From positions 21,021-85,020 of the forward strand of contig DAITAL010000003.1 in NCBI GenBank assembly GCA_036824265.1: a stretch of 64,000 bases of DNA, written 5' to 3'. Below the pieces are notes generated by a model. The model was given only the letters and a program-made list of their open reading frames with translations. It searched no databases and was not told where the DNA came from. The DNA is from JAAYZB01 sp937958685 (GTDB lineage: Bacteria; Bacillota_I; Bacilli_A; Izemoplasmatales; Hujiaoplasmataceae). A program made the position numbers and the translations under genes. Shown here one piece after another: positions 33,154 through 41,690 of the stretch. Numbering within the stretch: position 1 is the first letter of the stretch; every line of letters starts with the position of its first letter.

Positions 33154-33636
33154 ATGAGAACACTCTTCATGTTGCTTTTCGGTTTCTGTTTTGTTTTTTT
33201 TGGCACCGAAACAGCTTACTCGTATTGGGAAAACCAACAGGATATCATCAAGTTGCAGAACTCAGGCGACAATGAAACGGTCATCATCAGCGAGCTTGCC
33301 TTGCAAAGCGAGGGAGCGCGGCTGATACCCGAAGGCGCCCTCCGGGGCAAAGACGACGTGACGGAAATCGTTTATGTCTATCAGGTCGAGATCCAACCGG
33401 GACACACACTGGAAGTTCATCCGGAAGCAGTAGCCATCATCAAGGATGGCATCAGAATCCCGGATGGGGATGGTCTGGTCATCTTCCGATTCGAGACGGA
33501 TGAAATCGATGCCGGACACTTGCTTGTCACGCTCCATGTCAGCCTGAGGATGCCCGAAACCGAAGCCCAACGCACGCTGCTTCAAGGCGGGAAGGTTGTC
33601 TTTTCCTTGGCCTTCACCCAAACAATGCAGCCGTAA
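33154..33636 (+). CDS. SipW-type secreted protein under its own riboswitch
   Basis: A 160-residue exported protein with the signal ending G-T-E-T-A-Y-S-Y-W-E-N, again the aromatic-acidic pattern of SipW substrates. The mature part keeps L-I-P-E-G-A-L-R-G-K-D-D-V-T-E, matching the L-(V/I)-P-x-G phrases of copies 1-3. It is separated from the main cluster by a terminator and its own riboswitch, so it forms a second unit of the same regulon. The ATG at 33154 is preferred to a GTG at 33145 because GAGGTG lies seven bases upstream. Confidence 0.7.
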   Translation: MRTLFMLLFGFCFVFFGTETAYSYWENQQDIIKLQNSGDNETVIISELALQSEGARLIPEGALRGKDDVTEIVYVYQVEIQPGHTLEVHPEAVAIIKDGIRIPDGDGLVIFRFETDEIDAGHLLVTLHVSLRMPETEAQRTLLQGGKVVFSLAFTQTMQP

Positions 33637-33676
33637 TCTTTTAATATAACCAGAAAAACCCCTTAATCGCAAAGCC

Positions 33677-33706
33677 GATTTCGCTTTTTTGCGAAATCCT
33701 TTTTTC
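33677..33706 (+). terminator. Terminator after the second SipW-substrate unit
   Basis: An eight-base-pair stem (GATTTCGC with GCGAAATC) and a T-rich tail. The following 120 bases up to the mrp promoter hold nothing convincing. Confidence 0.8.
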
Positions 33707-33821
33707 ATGTTTCTTGCACCGGCCGCCACGGCTTCCCCCGGGAAGCGCGATGTTGGCACCGCAAGGGATTTAATGTGGTGCCGGCAATTTCATTTCAAGG
33801 GTTTTTGCCGGGCGGTCCTTG

Positions 33822-33830
33822 TGCTATAAT
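33822..33830 (+). promoter_or_regulatory. Extended -10 promoter of the mrp operon
   Basis: TGC directly precedes TATAAT (33825-33830), 45 bases before the mrpE start. No strong -35 is visible. Confidence 0.6.
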
Positions 33831-33874
33831 AGTCATATATCTTTTAGGAGATCGTATCGGAAAGGCTGTGTGCG

Positions 33875-34363
33875 ATGAAGAAAAAGTACAGCGCTGTCTC
33901 GCTATTTGGCTTTCTGCTCTTGTTTTGGTTGATTTTGGGCGCCGATTTGACGCTTGTCCAAGCCTTGATCGGCACCTTGGCCTCGTTTCTTGTCGTGTGG
34001 TTCAATTATGACCTGGTGTTCAACCATCAGGAAACCAGCAAACTGACCTTTCGCCTCATCGGCCGTTTTTTCCGTTTGGCAGTCGTTTTGGTGGTGGCCA
34101 TCGTCAAGGCCAACTTTCACGTGGCGGCGATCGTGCTTTCCCCACGAATGAAAATCCAACCGGGATTCCGGAAAATCAGGAACCCCTTGCGAAAAGACCT
34201 CAATCAGGCGCTTTACGCCAATGCGATCACCCTGACGCCGGGAACGCTCACCGTGGATCTTGATGATCAGGAGATCCTTGTCCACGGATTGGAAACGAAC
34301 AGCGTCAGCTCACTGGAAAACAGCAGTCTTGAACGGGCGTTTGTCCTACTGGAGGCCGAGTGA
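33875..34363 (+). CDS. mrpE: Mrp antiporter subunit E
   Basis: A 162-residue membrane protein of the MrpE/MnhE family, a subunit of the multi-subunit cation/proton antiporter. About two to three hydrophobic segments are followed by the family-type sequence N-A-I-T-L-T-P-G-T-L-T-V-D-L and a conserved V-H-G-L near the end. It is the first gene of a nine-gene operon in which every gene overlaps or nearly touches the next. The start is preceded by GGAAAGG. Confidence 0.93.
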   Translation: MKKKYSAVSLFGFLLLFWLILGADLTLVQALIGTLASFLVVWFNYDLVFNHQETSKLTFRLIGRFFRLAVVLVVAIVKANFHVAAIVLSPRMKIQPGFRKIRNPLRKDLNQALYANAITLTPGTLTVDLDDQEILVHGLETNSVSSLENSSLERAFVLLEAE

Positions 34364-34629
34364 TGGTTGCCAATGTTGTGATCGTCTGCACGATCCTGAT
34401 TCTGCTCATGACATTTGTCGGTCTAATGCGGGCATTGATCGGCCCGACCGCCGCCGATCGGATGGTCGCCATCAACATGATCACGACGAAAGTCGCGACG
34501 ATCATCGTGATGATCGCCCTGGTGACCGCCCAGGAACAGTATGTCAGCGTTTCCCTCGTCTACGCCCTGATCGGCTTTATCGCCACAATCGGCGTCAGTC
34601 GTTATCTGATGAAAGGAAAGTTGAAATAA
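34363..34629 (+). CDS. mrpF: Mrp antiporter subunit F
   Basis: An 88-residue protein with three membrane segments, typical of MrpF. The conserved R-x-x-x-G-P-T-x-x-D-R-M appears as R-A-L-I-G-P-T-A-A-D-R-M. GGAGG at 34351-34355 supports the ATG at 34363, which shares its A with the mrpE stop; a GTG three bases earlier is less well spaced. Confidence 0.93.
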   Translation: MVANVVIVCTILILLMTFVGLMRALIGPTAADRMVAINMITTKVATIIVMIALVTAQEQYVSVSLVYALIGFIATIGVSRYLMKGKLK

Positions 34630-34630
34630 C

Positions 34631-34945
34631 ATGCGCATCGCTCTTGACATCTTGGCGATCATTTTCGTCGTTTCCGGATCATTCTTCATCTTGGTGGGCG
34701 TGATCGGGCTGATCCGCATGCCCGATGTTTTCTGCCGCTTGCACGCGACCACCAAGTGCGACACGATGGGAGCGGGCCTGATTTATCTCGGCCTCGTGTT
34801 TTGGCAAGGACTCACGTTCACCTCGTTGGTCATTTTGGTCATCCTCGTGTTCATCTGGCTGACCAACCCGACGGCGGCGCATTATATCGCCAAAAGCGCT
34901 TATCAGCGGCTTAAGACCGAAACCGAAGAGGAGGATGGCGCCTGA
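34631..34945 (+). CDS. mrpG: Mrp antiporter subunit G
   Basis: A 104-residue, three-segment membrane protein of the MrpG family. The conserved G-x-x-G-L-I-R-M-P-D-V-F-C-R-L-H-A-T-T-K appears with little change (V-G-V-I-G-L-I-R-M-P-D). It starts one base after mrpF and overlaps the next gene by one base. Confidence 0.93.
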   Translation: MRIALDILAIIFVVSGSFFILVGVIGLIRMPDVFCRLHATTKCDTMGAGLIYLGLVFWQGLTFTSLVILVILVFIWLTNPTAAHYIAKSAYQRLKTETEEEDGA

Positions 34946-35184
34946 TGGGTATTGTCAACGTGATCATCATCGTCTTTCTGATCGTTTGCGCGATCGCTGT
35001 CGCCCGGACCAGGGATCTGCTCTCCGCGGTGATCATCTTTTCCGCCTACTCGCTGATGATGAGCGTGCTTTGGCTGTTGCTCAAATCACCGGACGTCGCC
35101 TTGACCGAGGCGGCCGTGGGGGCCGGAATCACCACGATCCTGTTTGTGGCCGTCATCAGCCGGACGCGGAGGTATGAGAAATGA
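34945..35184 (+). CDS. MbhD/DUF4040-type subunit (separate MrpA C-terminal part)
   Basis: A 79-residue protein with two to three hydrophobic segments and the conserved S-P-D-V-A-L-T-E-A-A-V-G-A-G. In Bacillus-type Mrp systems this domain is fused to the C-terminus of MrpA; here it is a separate gene, as in archaeal and Thermotoga-type clusters and in Mbh hydrogenases. The conserved Glu in L-T-E-A is thought to line the ion path in related complexes. Confidence 0.85.
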   Translation: MGIVNVIIIVFLIVCAIAVARTRDLLSAVIIFSAYSLMMSVLWLLLKSPDVALTEAAVGAGITTILFVAVISRTRRYEK

Positions 35185-35486
35185 AACGCTATGTGCTCGC
35201 ATTTCTCTTCATGGTCTTGTTCGGGGTTCTGGTCTACGGCGTTTTACAGATGCCGACCGCAGCCACGATCAATGCGCCCTCATACAATGAGGCGATCGGT
35301 CATTACATCGACAACGCCGTTTCCGAAACCGGTGCGACGAACATCGTCGCGGCGATCCTCGCCGATTACCGCGGTTTCGACACGCTCGGGGAGACGCTCG
35401 TGCTCTTCACTTCGATCGTTGCCGTCGCTTCCGTGCTGCGCGTGATCAGGAAAAAAGACGCTCAGGAGGATGCCGATGGAAGATAA
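35181..35486 (+). CDS. MbhE-type subunit of the Mrp complex
   Basis: A 101-residue protein with membrane segments near each end and an extracytoplasmic middle containing H-Y-I-D-N-A-V-x-E-T-G-A-T-N-I-V-A-A-I-L and D-Y-R-G-F-D-T-L-G-E-T. This is the MbhE-like domain usually fused to MrpA or MrpB in other systems. It overlaps both neighbours. Confidence 0.82.
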   Translation: MKRYVLAFLFMVLFGVLVYGVLQMPTAATINAPSYNEAIGHYIDNAVSETGATNIVAAILADYRGFDTLGETLVLFTSIVAVASVLRVIRKKDAQEDADGR

Positions 35487-35913
35487 GATCGTCAAGACGA
35501 TAACGCGGATCATCATCCCCTTCATCCAGCTCTATGGCATCTTCATCATCCTTCACGGTCACGTCTCCCCCGGCGGCGGTTTTTCCGGCGGCGCCCTGAT
35601 CGGCACCAGCCTGATCTTGCTGACGCTGGTTTTTGGCATCGACAAGGCCAAGCGCAAGATTCCCCATAACGTTTCCGAGATCATCGAAAGCGGCGGCATG
35701 ATGGTCTTTGTGGCCATCGGCATCGTCGGCTTGGCGCTTGGCGGCAATTTCCTTGCCAATATCGAGACGGGATTCCCGCTTGGTGAACCCGGAACGATCC
35801 TGTCGGCGGGCATGATCCCGCTGTTGATGATCGCGATCGGCATCAAGGTCGCTTCGACGATGAACTCCCTGTTCCATCTTTTGATTGAAGGTGAGATCCA
35901 TGAAGATAATTGA
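35476..35913 (+). CDS. mrpB: Mrp antiporter subunit B
   Basis: A 145-residue membrane protein of the MrpB/MnhB family, with four hydrophobic segments. The signature H-G-H-V-S-P-G-G-G-F-S-G-G-A is present near residue 27. GGAGG at 35465-35469 supports the ATG at 35476; an ATG six bases earlier touches the ribosome site. The stop lies inside mrpC. Confidence 0.93.
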   Translation: MEDKIVKTITRIIIPFIQLYGIFIILHGHVSPGGGFSGGALIGTSLILLTLVFGIDKAKRKIPHNVSEIIESGGMMVFVAIGIVGLALGGNFLANIETGFPLGEPGTILSAGMIPLLMIAIGIKVASTMNSLFHLLIEGEIHEDN

Positions 35914-36283
35914 GTCGATCATGGAGAACATCAATTATGTCGGCGCCATCGCCCTGTTTCTGATCGGCCTGCATACGGTCGTGACGCACCGGAATCTCAT
36001 CAAACGGGTGCTGGGCGTCAACATCATGGGCACCGGGGTGCTCTTGTTCTTCACCTCGATCGGCAATGTCGCCGGCGGCGAGCCGCCAATCTTCATCCCC
36101 GGAAGCGTACCCGGGATTTTTGTCAATCCGTTGCCGTCGGTGTTCATCTTGACCGGGATCGTCGTCGTGGTCTCGATCACCGTTTACAGTCTCAGCCTGG
36201 TTGTCAGGATCCATGAGGCTTACGGCACCATCGACCAACAGGAGATCACCGAGATGATCAAGGAAGAGGAATACCATGATTGA
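35900..36283 (+). CDS. mrpC: Mrp antiporter subunit C
   Basis: A 127-residue protein homologous to MrpC and NuoK, with three membrane segments. It has G-V-N-I-M-G-T-G-V-L-L-F and the loop D/N-P-L-P-S-V-F-I-L-T-G-I-V, where most members have D-P-L-P-Q-A-L-V-L-T. GAAGGTGAG precedes the ATG. It overlaps mrpB and mrpD. Confidence 0.92.
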   Translation: MKIIESIMENINYVGAIALFLIGLHTVVTHRNLIKRVLGVNIMGTGVLLFFTSIGNVAGGEPPIFIPGSVPGIFVNPLPSVFILTGIVVVVSITVYSLSLVVRIHEAYGTIDQQEITEMIKEEEYHD

Positions 36284-37766
36284 CCAACTGCCGATCATCA
36301 ACATGATCATGTTCTTGGTCCTCGCGCTGGCGATCCCCTTTCTGCGCAAGGTTTCCTTCCGCCTGACGCTGATCTTGGGTTTCGTCGTCTTGGGGCTCGT
36401 CACGGTCTCGTCGGTCTTCATCCTCACCGATGTCATGGCTTCAGGACCGATCCTTTATCGTTTGGGCGGCCATGAACGTCTGATCGGAATCGAACTGGAA
36501 GTCGACCTGATCGCCGCCTTGATTTCCCTCTTCATCCTCGGACTGGCGCTCGTGATCTACATCTATTCCACGGGCGATGCCACTGAAGGCATCGAAGAGC
36601 GCGAATATGCCCGTTATTACATCCTGTTCTTCATCTTGATGTTCTCCCTGTTCGGGATGGTCTATGCGAACGATCTCTTCAACAACTACGTTTTCATGGA
36701 AATCATGTCGATCACCACCTGCAGCATCATCTCGATCAAGCGGAAGAAAGACACCTACACCTCGGCGTTCCGCTACGTGATGCTCAATGAGATCGGGTCG
36801 CTGTCGTTTCTCTTTGGCGTCGCTTTGCTCTACATGGCCACCGGTTTCACCAACATCACTCTGCTCCAGCAGGCGCTTTCTACCTTGTGGCCGGCGTATT
36901 CGGCGAATGTGATCATCGCGCTTGGCTTCATGCTCGTCGGTCTTGGTATCAAGGCCGCCATCTTCCCTTTCCACATTTGGCTGCCCGATGCCCACGCGAG
37001 CGCTCCCAGCACCTCCTCCGCGATCCTGTCGGGGATCGTCATCAAGATCTACCTGTTCGTGATGATCAAGGTTCTCTTCAAAGTCTTCGGTCTGAGGATT
37101 CTCGACGATCTCAACATCTCGGCAGCGCTGATCGCAATCGGCAGTCTCGGGATGATTTTCGGGTCGCTGTTTGCGATCGCGCAAAAAGATATCAAACGCT
37201 TGCTCGGCTACTCCTCGATCGCGCAGGTCGGCTATATCGTCCTCGGTATCGGGTTGTTCTCCGAGCTCGGGCTCGCGGCCTCAGTCTTCCACATCTTTTC
37301 CCACGGCATGATGAAAAGCGCCTTGTTCCTGTCGGTCGGCATCGTCGTCTTCCAGACGAAAAGGCGTAAAATCGCTGATTTTGCCGGTCTTGGCCAGCAA
37401 CTGCCGCTGTCGATGGGCGTCTTCGGCATCGCCGCCCTGGCGATGATCGGTCTGCCGCTCACAAGCGGGTTCATCTCCAAACTCACCCTGGGTGTTGCGG
37501 CTCTCGACCACAATCAGGGCTATTTGATCGTCATCGTCATCTTGAGCAGCCTCTTGGGCGTCATCTATTATCTGCCGATCCTCGTGTCCGCTTTTTTGAA
37601 GCGGATTCCCGAAGATGCCGCCAGGCCGCATCTTGAGAAGGTGCCGCGCCCGATGATCGCGGCGATCGTCATCCTCGCGCTCGCCATCATCGTCTTCGGC
37701 GTTTTTCCCAACTGGATCCTGGATATCATCGAACAGGCCGTCGCCACGCTCGGCCTGCCGGCTTGA
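36276..37766 (+). CDS. mrpD: Mrp antiporter subunit D (ND2/4/5-like)
   Basis: A 496-residue, roughly 14-segment protein of the NuoL/M/N and MrpA/D antiporter superfamily. The Glu of Y-V-F-M-E-I-M-S-I and the Lys of G-I-K-A-A-I-F-P-F-H-I-W-L are the paired residues of the proton channel. The motif L-P-D-A-H-A-S-A-P-S-T-S-S-A-I-L-S-G follows. AAGGAAGAGG precedes the start. Confidence 0.93.
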   Translation: MIDQLPIINMIMFLVLALAIPFLRKVSFRLTLILGFVVLGLVTVSSVFILTDVMASGPILYRLGGHERLIGIELEVDLIAALISLFILGLALVIYIYSTGDATEGIEEREYARYYILFFILMFSLFGMVYANDLFNNYVFMEIMSITTCSIISIKRKKDTYTSAFRYVMLNEIGSLSFLFGVALLYMATGFTNITLLQQALSTLWPAYSANVIIALGFMLVGLGIKAAIFPFHIWLPDAHASAPSTSSAILSGIVIKIYLFVMIKVLFKVFGLRILDDLNISAALIAIGSLGMIFGSLFAIAQKDIKRLLGYSSIAQVGYIVLGIGLFSELGLAASVFHIFSHGMMKSALFLSVGIVVFQTKRRKIADFAGLGQQLPLSMGVFGIAALAMIGLPLTSGFISKLTLGVAALDHNQGYLIVIVILSSLLGVIYYLPILVSAFLKRIPEDAARPHLEKVPRPMIAAIVILALAIIVFGVFPNWILDIIEQAVATLGLPA

Positions 37767-37777
37767 GGAGGTGAAGC

Positions 37778-39916
37778 ATGAAACCACGAATGGCTGATGG
37801 TCAAGAAAACAAACGGACGCTGAAGGACATCATCACGACCCAATCCTCGATTCTGGTCGGAATCTTGTTCCTGATGATCGTCATTTTCCTGTTGTTTCGC
37901 GCCAACGCCTTCGGTCTGGCCGATTGGTTTGCGACCAGCGGCGCTCTCATTGCGTTTTTCCGCCAATTGATGCGTTTTTCCGGTTGGCCGTTGGTTTTGA
38001 TCGCCATTCCGCTCATCGGCGCGTTTTTGGAAATGGCGTTTGGGCAGAAGCGGGTCATCAAAAGGGATCGCGTCGTCATTTTGCTGACCTTTCTCACGAT
38101 CGTCGTCGTCTTCCTGATGTATCCGGCGGCAAGCTCAGAGGGTTTGGTGCTGAAACTGCCGGGCATCATGGGGCTCGGGCTGGGGTTCCGGGTGGATATG
38201 CTCGGCTATACGGTTTTGTTCATCTCCGTGGTTGTCTGGTTTCTGGTCATGGTCTACGCCCATGAATACATGAAACTGGAAAAACACTGCACAAGATTCT
38301 TCTTCTTCATGGCCCTGACATTCTCAGCGGTGCTCGGCACGATCATGGCCGGCGACCTTTTGACGATGTTCCTCTTCTTCGAGATCATGACGTTCACTTC
38401 GTTCATGCTCGTCGTCCATGGCCAAAGTGACGAATCGTACCGCGCCGGCCACAATTATCTGATCATGGGTCTGATCGGCGGCTTTCTGATCCTCGCGGCG
38501 ATGCTCCTGCTCTACTTTTTCGTGGGCGATCTGGAGTTTGCGAGCGCGATCACGAAACTCGGCGAACTCGGCAACCTGCGTTACTGGATCATGGCGTTGC
38601 TCGTCCTCGGATTCGGCATCAAAGCCGGGATGGCGCCTGTCCACTTCTGGCTGCCCCGGGCACATCCCGTGGCCCCGACGCCGGCGAGCGCCTTGCTTTC
38701 GGGTGTGATGATCAAAGTCGGCGCTTTCGGGATCTTGCGGGTGGCTACGAGTTATTTCTTTCCCGACAAGACGATGATTACCGATTATTTGGATCCGCTA
38801 TGGCTAACAACCCAAACAATCGGGACAGCCATCATCTGGTTCGGCATCGTCACGATGGCGATGGGCGTGTTTCTCGCCCTCCAGCAAAGCCACATGAAGC
38901 GGATGCTGGCCTACCATTCGGTCAGCCAGATGGGTTATATCATCATGGGGGTCGGGATCGCCCTGTATCTCGGTTACCGCGGGGCCATGGGTTATGCCGG
39001 GGCGCTCTATCACATCATCAACCACGCGCTCTTCAAAACCCTGCTCTTCATGGTGGCGGGCGTCGTCTATTATCATACCAAGGAATACGACATGTACAAG
39101 CTCGGCGGCTTGTGGAAGAAACTGCCGCTGACAGCCACGGTCTGCCTGATCGCCTGTCTGGGAATCAGCGGGATCCCGCTTTTCAACGGCTTCATCTCCA
39201 AATCGATCCTGCATCACGGCATCATCGAGGCTTTCGAATACGGCCATCCCTCGTTCCGCCTCGCCGAGATCCTCTTCATGATCGTGAGCATCGGGACGGC
39301 TTGTTCATTCATCAAGTTCTTCTATTACGTGTTTATCCGCAGGACGGACAATCCCTATCCCCGCTTGAAACGCGAATATACGACGCTTGACGCCGCCATG
39401 GCGATGTTGGGGCTGTTCATCATCTTCGTCGGCGTGGCGCCCCGGTTCCTGCTTGGCAACTTCATCATTCCCGCTCTCAACCAGACGGCTTACGATCCCT
39501 ATTTCATCGACCACTATATCGTCTCGCTGAGGTTCTTCACCTGGGAGGATCTGGGCAATGCCGGCATCGTCGTCTCAGGTGGCTTCGCGCTGTTTTTCCT
39601 TGGGACCCGTTTCCACTGGTTTCACCTGAAACTGCCCAAGTGGCTGAGCCTGGAGTATGTGTTTTTCTATCCCGGATACGTGTTCATGAAACAAATGTGC
39701 CGGCTGATGTACGGTGACAAGTGCCCGATCGACCAGGAAGAAATGCGCACACTTTCTGTCGATGATGAGAACGTGAGTTTCACCGACCGCTTCACCGTCG
39801 CCCTCAAGGTTTTCAACCGCCGCTACGAACGCAGCATCATCCAAAGCGACGCCCTGATCTACACGGGCCTGATCACGGCTTTGCTCCTCTACATGTTTGT
39901 CTTTGGTAGGTTCTGA
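37778..39916 (+). CDS. Second MrpD/MrpA-like proton-translocating subunit
   Basis: A 712-residue antiporter-like subunit, longer than MrpD because of extra N-terminal segments and a C-terminal extension (about 600-712). The channel residues are kept: Glu in L-F-F-E-I-M-T-F and Lys in F-G-I-K-A-G-M-A-P-V-H-F-W-L-P-R-A-H-P. It is the last gene of the operon, after TGAGGAGGTGAAGC. It probably takes the place of the N-terminal part of MrpA, whose C-terminal parts are separate genes here. No hydrogenase or Nuo subunit follows, so a stand-alone antiporter is more likely than an Mbh-type complex. Confidence 0.85.
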   Translation: MKPRMADGQENKRTLKDIITTQSSILVGILFLMIVIFLLFRANAFGLADWFATSGALIAFFRQLMRFSGWPLVLIAIPLIGAFLEMAFGQKRVIKRDRVVILLTFLTIVVVFLMYPAASSEGLVLKLPGIMGLGLGFRVDMLGYTVLFISVVVWFLVMVYAHEYMKLEKHCTRFFFFMALTFSAVLGTIMAGDLLTMFLFFEIMTFTSFMLVVHGQSDESYRAGHNYLIMGLIGGFLILAAMLLLYFFVGDLEFASAITKLGELGNLRYWIMALLVLGFGIKAGMAPVHFWLPRAHPVAPTPASALLSGVMIKVGAFGILRVATSYFFPDKTMITDYLDPLWLTTQTIGTAIIWFGIVTMAMGVFLALQQSHMKRMLAYHSVSQMGYIIMGVGIALYLGYRGAMGYAGALYHIINHALFKTLLFMVAGVVYYHTKEYDMYKLGGLWKKLPLTATVCLIACLGISGIPLFNGFISKSILHHGIIEAFEYGHPSFRLAEILFMIVSIGTACSFIKFFYYVFIRRTDNPYPRLKREYTTLDAAMAMLGLFIIFVGVAPRFLLGNFIIPALNQTAYDPYFIDHYIVSLRFFTWEDLGNAGIVVSGGFALFFLGTRFHWFHLKLPKWLSLEYVFFYPGYVFMKQMCRLMYGDKCPIDQEEMRTLSVDDENVSFTDRFTVALKVFNRRYERSIIQSDALIYTGLITALLLYMFVFGRF

Positions 39917-39947
39917 TGCTTGCATCCAAGCAATAAACTTTTCCATG

Positions 39948-39974
39948 AACCGAGCTTTTGGGCTCGGTTTTTGC
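39948..39974 (+). terminator. Terminator of the mrp operon
   Basis: An eight-base-pair stem (AACCGAGC with GCTCGGTT) followed by five T residues in all. Confidence 0.85.
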
Positions 39975-40029
39975 ATAAAAAAGGAAACCGCAAGATGCGA
40001 TTTCCAAAAAAACAGGCAGATATTTCGGA

Positions 40030-40833
40030 TCAGCGACGCCGGCGGAAGATTCCCATGCCGCCGCTCGAGCCGCCTCCGCCGCGGTTGCCGACAAGCGATC
40101 CCCCGCCGAAACCGGCAAGCAAAACCAAGGTCAGGATCGCCCCGATCTTGTCCCAAAGCGAGGAAAAGGGCGAAAGCAGAAACAGGACCAGGTTCATCGA
40201 TACCGGATCATCGTCGAAATCGCCCTCATAATTGAACAGGTACTCCTCGTATTCTTCCATGTCGTAGTTGAACGAGGAGTAGCCATAGGCGCCAACGTAG
40301 ATTTCGGTCAGCAGTTCGTAAAGCAGATTGACGACCCCGAGGTCGATCAGATAATCCCAATCCTCATTCAACAGGTAATCGTCGACCATCCGTCCCAGTT
40401 TTGCGGGTGTCAGGTATTGTTCCATGCGATAACCGACTTCGATCTGGCATTCGGCAAGATCAAGAGATGCAGCATCACCGACGGTCTCCTCAACGAAAAA
40501 CAACAGCACGAGCACACCCATGTCGTTCTTGCCGATCCGCCATTTGCGAAAGAGTTCCGTCTTGTCGTAGTCGGCAATTTCGGAAACGGACGTGACCGCA
40601 AACGTCGCGACGACGATCTGCGCGCCGCCCTCCGGCTCATCAAGAGTCATCTCGTAGAGGCGTTCACCCTCGCCGACGATCGTCGCTCTGGTCCCCGCCA
40701 TCAAGACATTCGCGAAATCGTTGACATAGTACGCCTGGGTCGGACGGGGGTACTTGCCACCATTCCCAAAAGCAAAGACGGCCATCGCGATGGCGACGAC
40801 CAGAAACAAGATCAAGCGAACCAGTTTATACAT
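40030..40833 (-). CDS. TPM-domain membrane protein
   Basis: A 267-residue protein with an N-terminal signal or anchor (about 5-24), a TPM domain (about 33-150, with Y-V-N-D-F-A-N-V-L near its start and R-K-W-R-I-G in the middle), an acidic Tyr/Glu-rich stretch, a second membrane segment and a Gly/Ser-rich tail. The TPM family includes proteins with phosphatase activity and others of unknown role. It lies five bases after lemA in the same direction, a common pairing. The Gly-rich end matches the low-complexity tails of YgcG-type proteins. Confidence 0.83.
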   Translation of the reverse strand: MYKLVRLILFLVVAIAMAVFAFGNGGKYPRPTQAYYVNDFANVLMAGTRATIVGEGERLYEMTLDEPEGGAQIVVATFAVTSVSEIADYDKTELFRKWRIGKNDMGVLVLLFFVEETVGDAASLDLAECQIEVGYRMEQYLTPAKLGRMVDDYLLNEDWDYLIDLGVVNLLYELLTEIYVGAYGYSSFNYDMEEYEEYLFNYEGDFDDDPVSMNLVLFLLSPFSSLWDKIGAILTLVLLAGFGGGSLVGNRGGGGSSGGMGIFRRRR

Positions 40834-40838
40834 TCTAC

Positions 40839-41435
40839 CTATTCGGAGAAATCGATCTCGGGAACCTCATCGGCACCGTCGTTCATTTTCCAAAAGGGAA
40901 GATCCTTTTCAAAGCCCAGCATCGAAGCGTACAAAATCCGGGGAAATCTCCGCACGGAGGCATTGTAGGCTTGGACCGCGTTGTTGTAGTCGCGGCGGGC
41001 AACCGCAAGAGCGGACTCGGTTGCCGAGATCTCGTCGATCAACCCGAGATAAGCGGAAGTCGCGGAAATGTTCGGATTGTCCTCGGCGACCATCAAGGCG
41101 AAAAGATCGGTGAGCGCGAGCGCTTCCAATGCGTCGGCTGCAATCAGCGCGTCCATATCGCCGGCCTCTTTGGCGCTGGCATAGGCCGCTCTGGCGCTGG
41201 TGATCGCATTATAGATTGATTCCGCATGTTCCTGCAATCCGTCGACTGCGGCGACGATCTGAGGAATCTTGTCGTGGCGTTCCTGGAGCCTTACTTCGAT
41301 TTGGGCGTATTTGCCGTCGATGTCAACATCGAGGTCGACAAGATTGTTGTAGCCGAAGATCATACCGATTCCAAGAATGATGACACCCAGGATAGGTACT
41401 CCCACTACGGCAAGAATGATAGCGCTTTTCGACAT
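40839..41435 (-). CDS. lemA: LemA family protein
   Basis: A 198-residue protein with one N-terminal membrane segment (about 5-27) and a helical domain facing outward. The conserved Y-N-N-L-V-D-L-D-V-D-I-D-G-K-Y-A-Q-I-E-V motif is followed by L-Q-E-R-H-D-K-I-P-Q-I-V. The C-terminal F-P-R-I-L-Y-A-S-M-L-G-F block is also typical. LemA proteins have no proven enzymatic role. AAAAGGAGAC precedes the ATG on the minus strand, and a minus-strand TATAAT lies at 41474-41469. Confidence 0.92.
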   Translation of the reverse strand: MSKSAIILAVVGVPILGVIILGIGMIFGYNNLVDLDVDIDGKYAQIEVRLQERHDKIPQIVAAVDGLQEHAESIYNAITSARAAYASAKEAGDMDALIAADALEALALTDLFALMVAEDNPNISATSAYLGLIDEISATESALAVARRDYNNAVQAYNASVRRFPRILYASMLGFEKDLPFWKMNDGADEVPEIDFSE

Positions 41436-41577
41436 TGCTAATGTCTCCTTTTTGTTCGATATGTGTTTATTATAGCGCTACCGCCGGCAACACGCAATGA
41501 ATAAACATTTTTTTCGCGGGATTTCCCTTCGCCGATCCATCGAGTTCAATCCCAATCCCCAACCGGGCGCCCAAAAG

Positions 41578-41594
41578 CGGACATGATATGTCCG
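41578..41594. repeat. Small palindrome between lemA and the DUF2500-like gene
   Basis: CGGACAT and ATGTCCG form a perfect seven-base inverted repeat around a three-base centre, in the intergenic region shared by divergent genes. It could be an operator. Confidence 0.4.
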
Positions 41595-41632
41595 ATATGT
41601 GTTGAAATGAGCGCGTTTTTTGGAATATGCGA

Positions 41633-41661
41633 TTGTTTACCGGGCGGCAAAGATGTATAAT
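41633..41661 (+). promoter_or_regulatory. Promoter of the DUF2500-like gene
   Basis: TTGTTT (41633-41638) and TATAAT (41656-41661) with a 17-base spacer. Confidence 0.7.
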
Positions 41662-41690
41662 CTAGGTATCATATTCTAGGAGCAATCAGC

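Noticed and set aside
33875..39916. A membrane-bound hydrogenase (Mbh) cluster
   Set aside because: Only the antiporter-like subunits are present. No NiFe large or small subunit or ferredoxin-like subunit follows before the terminator.
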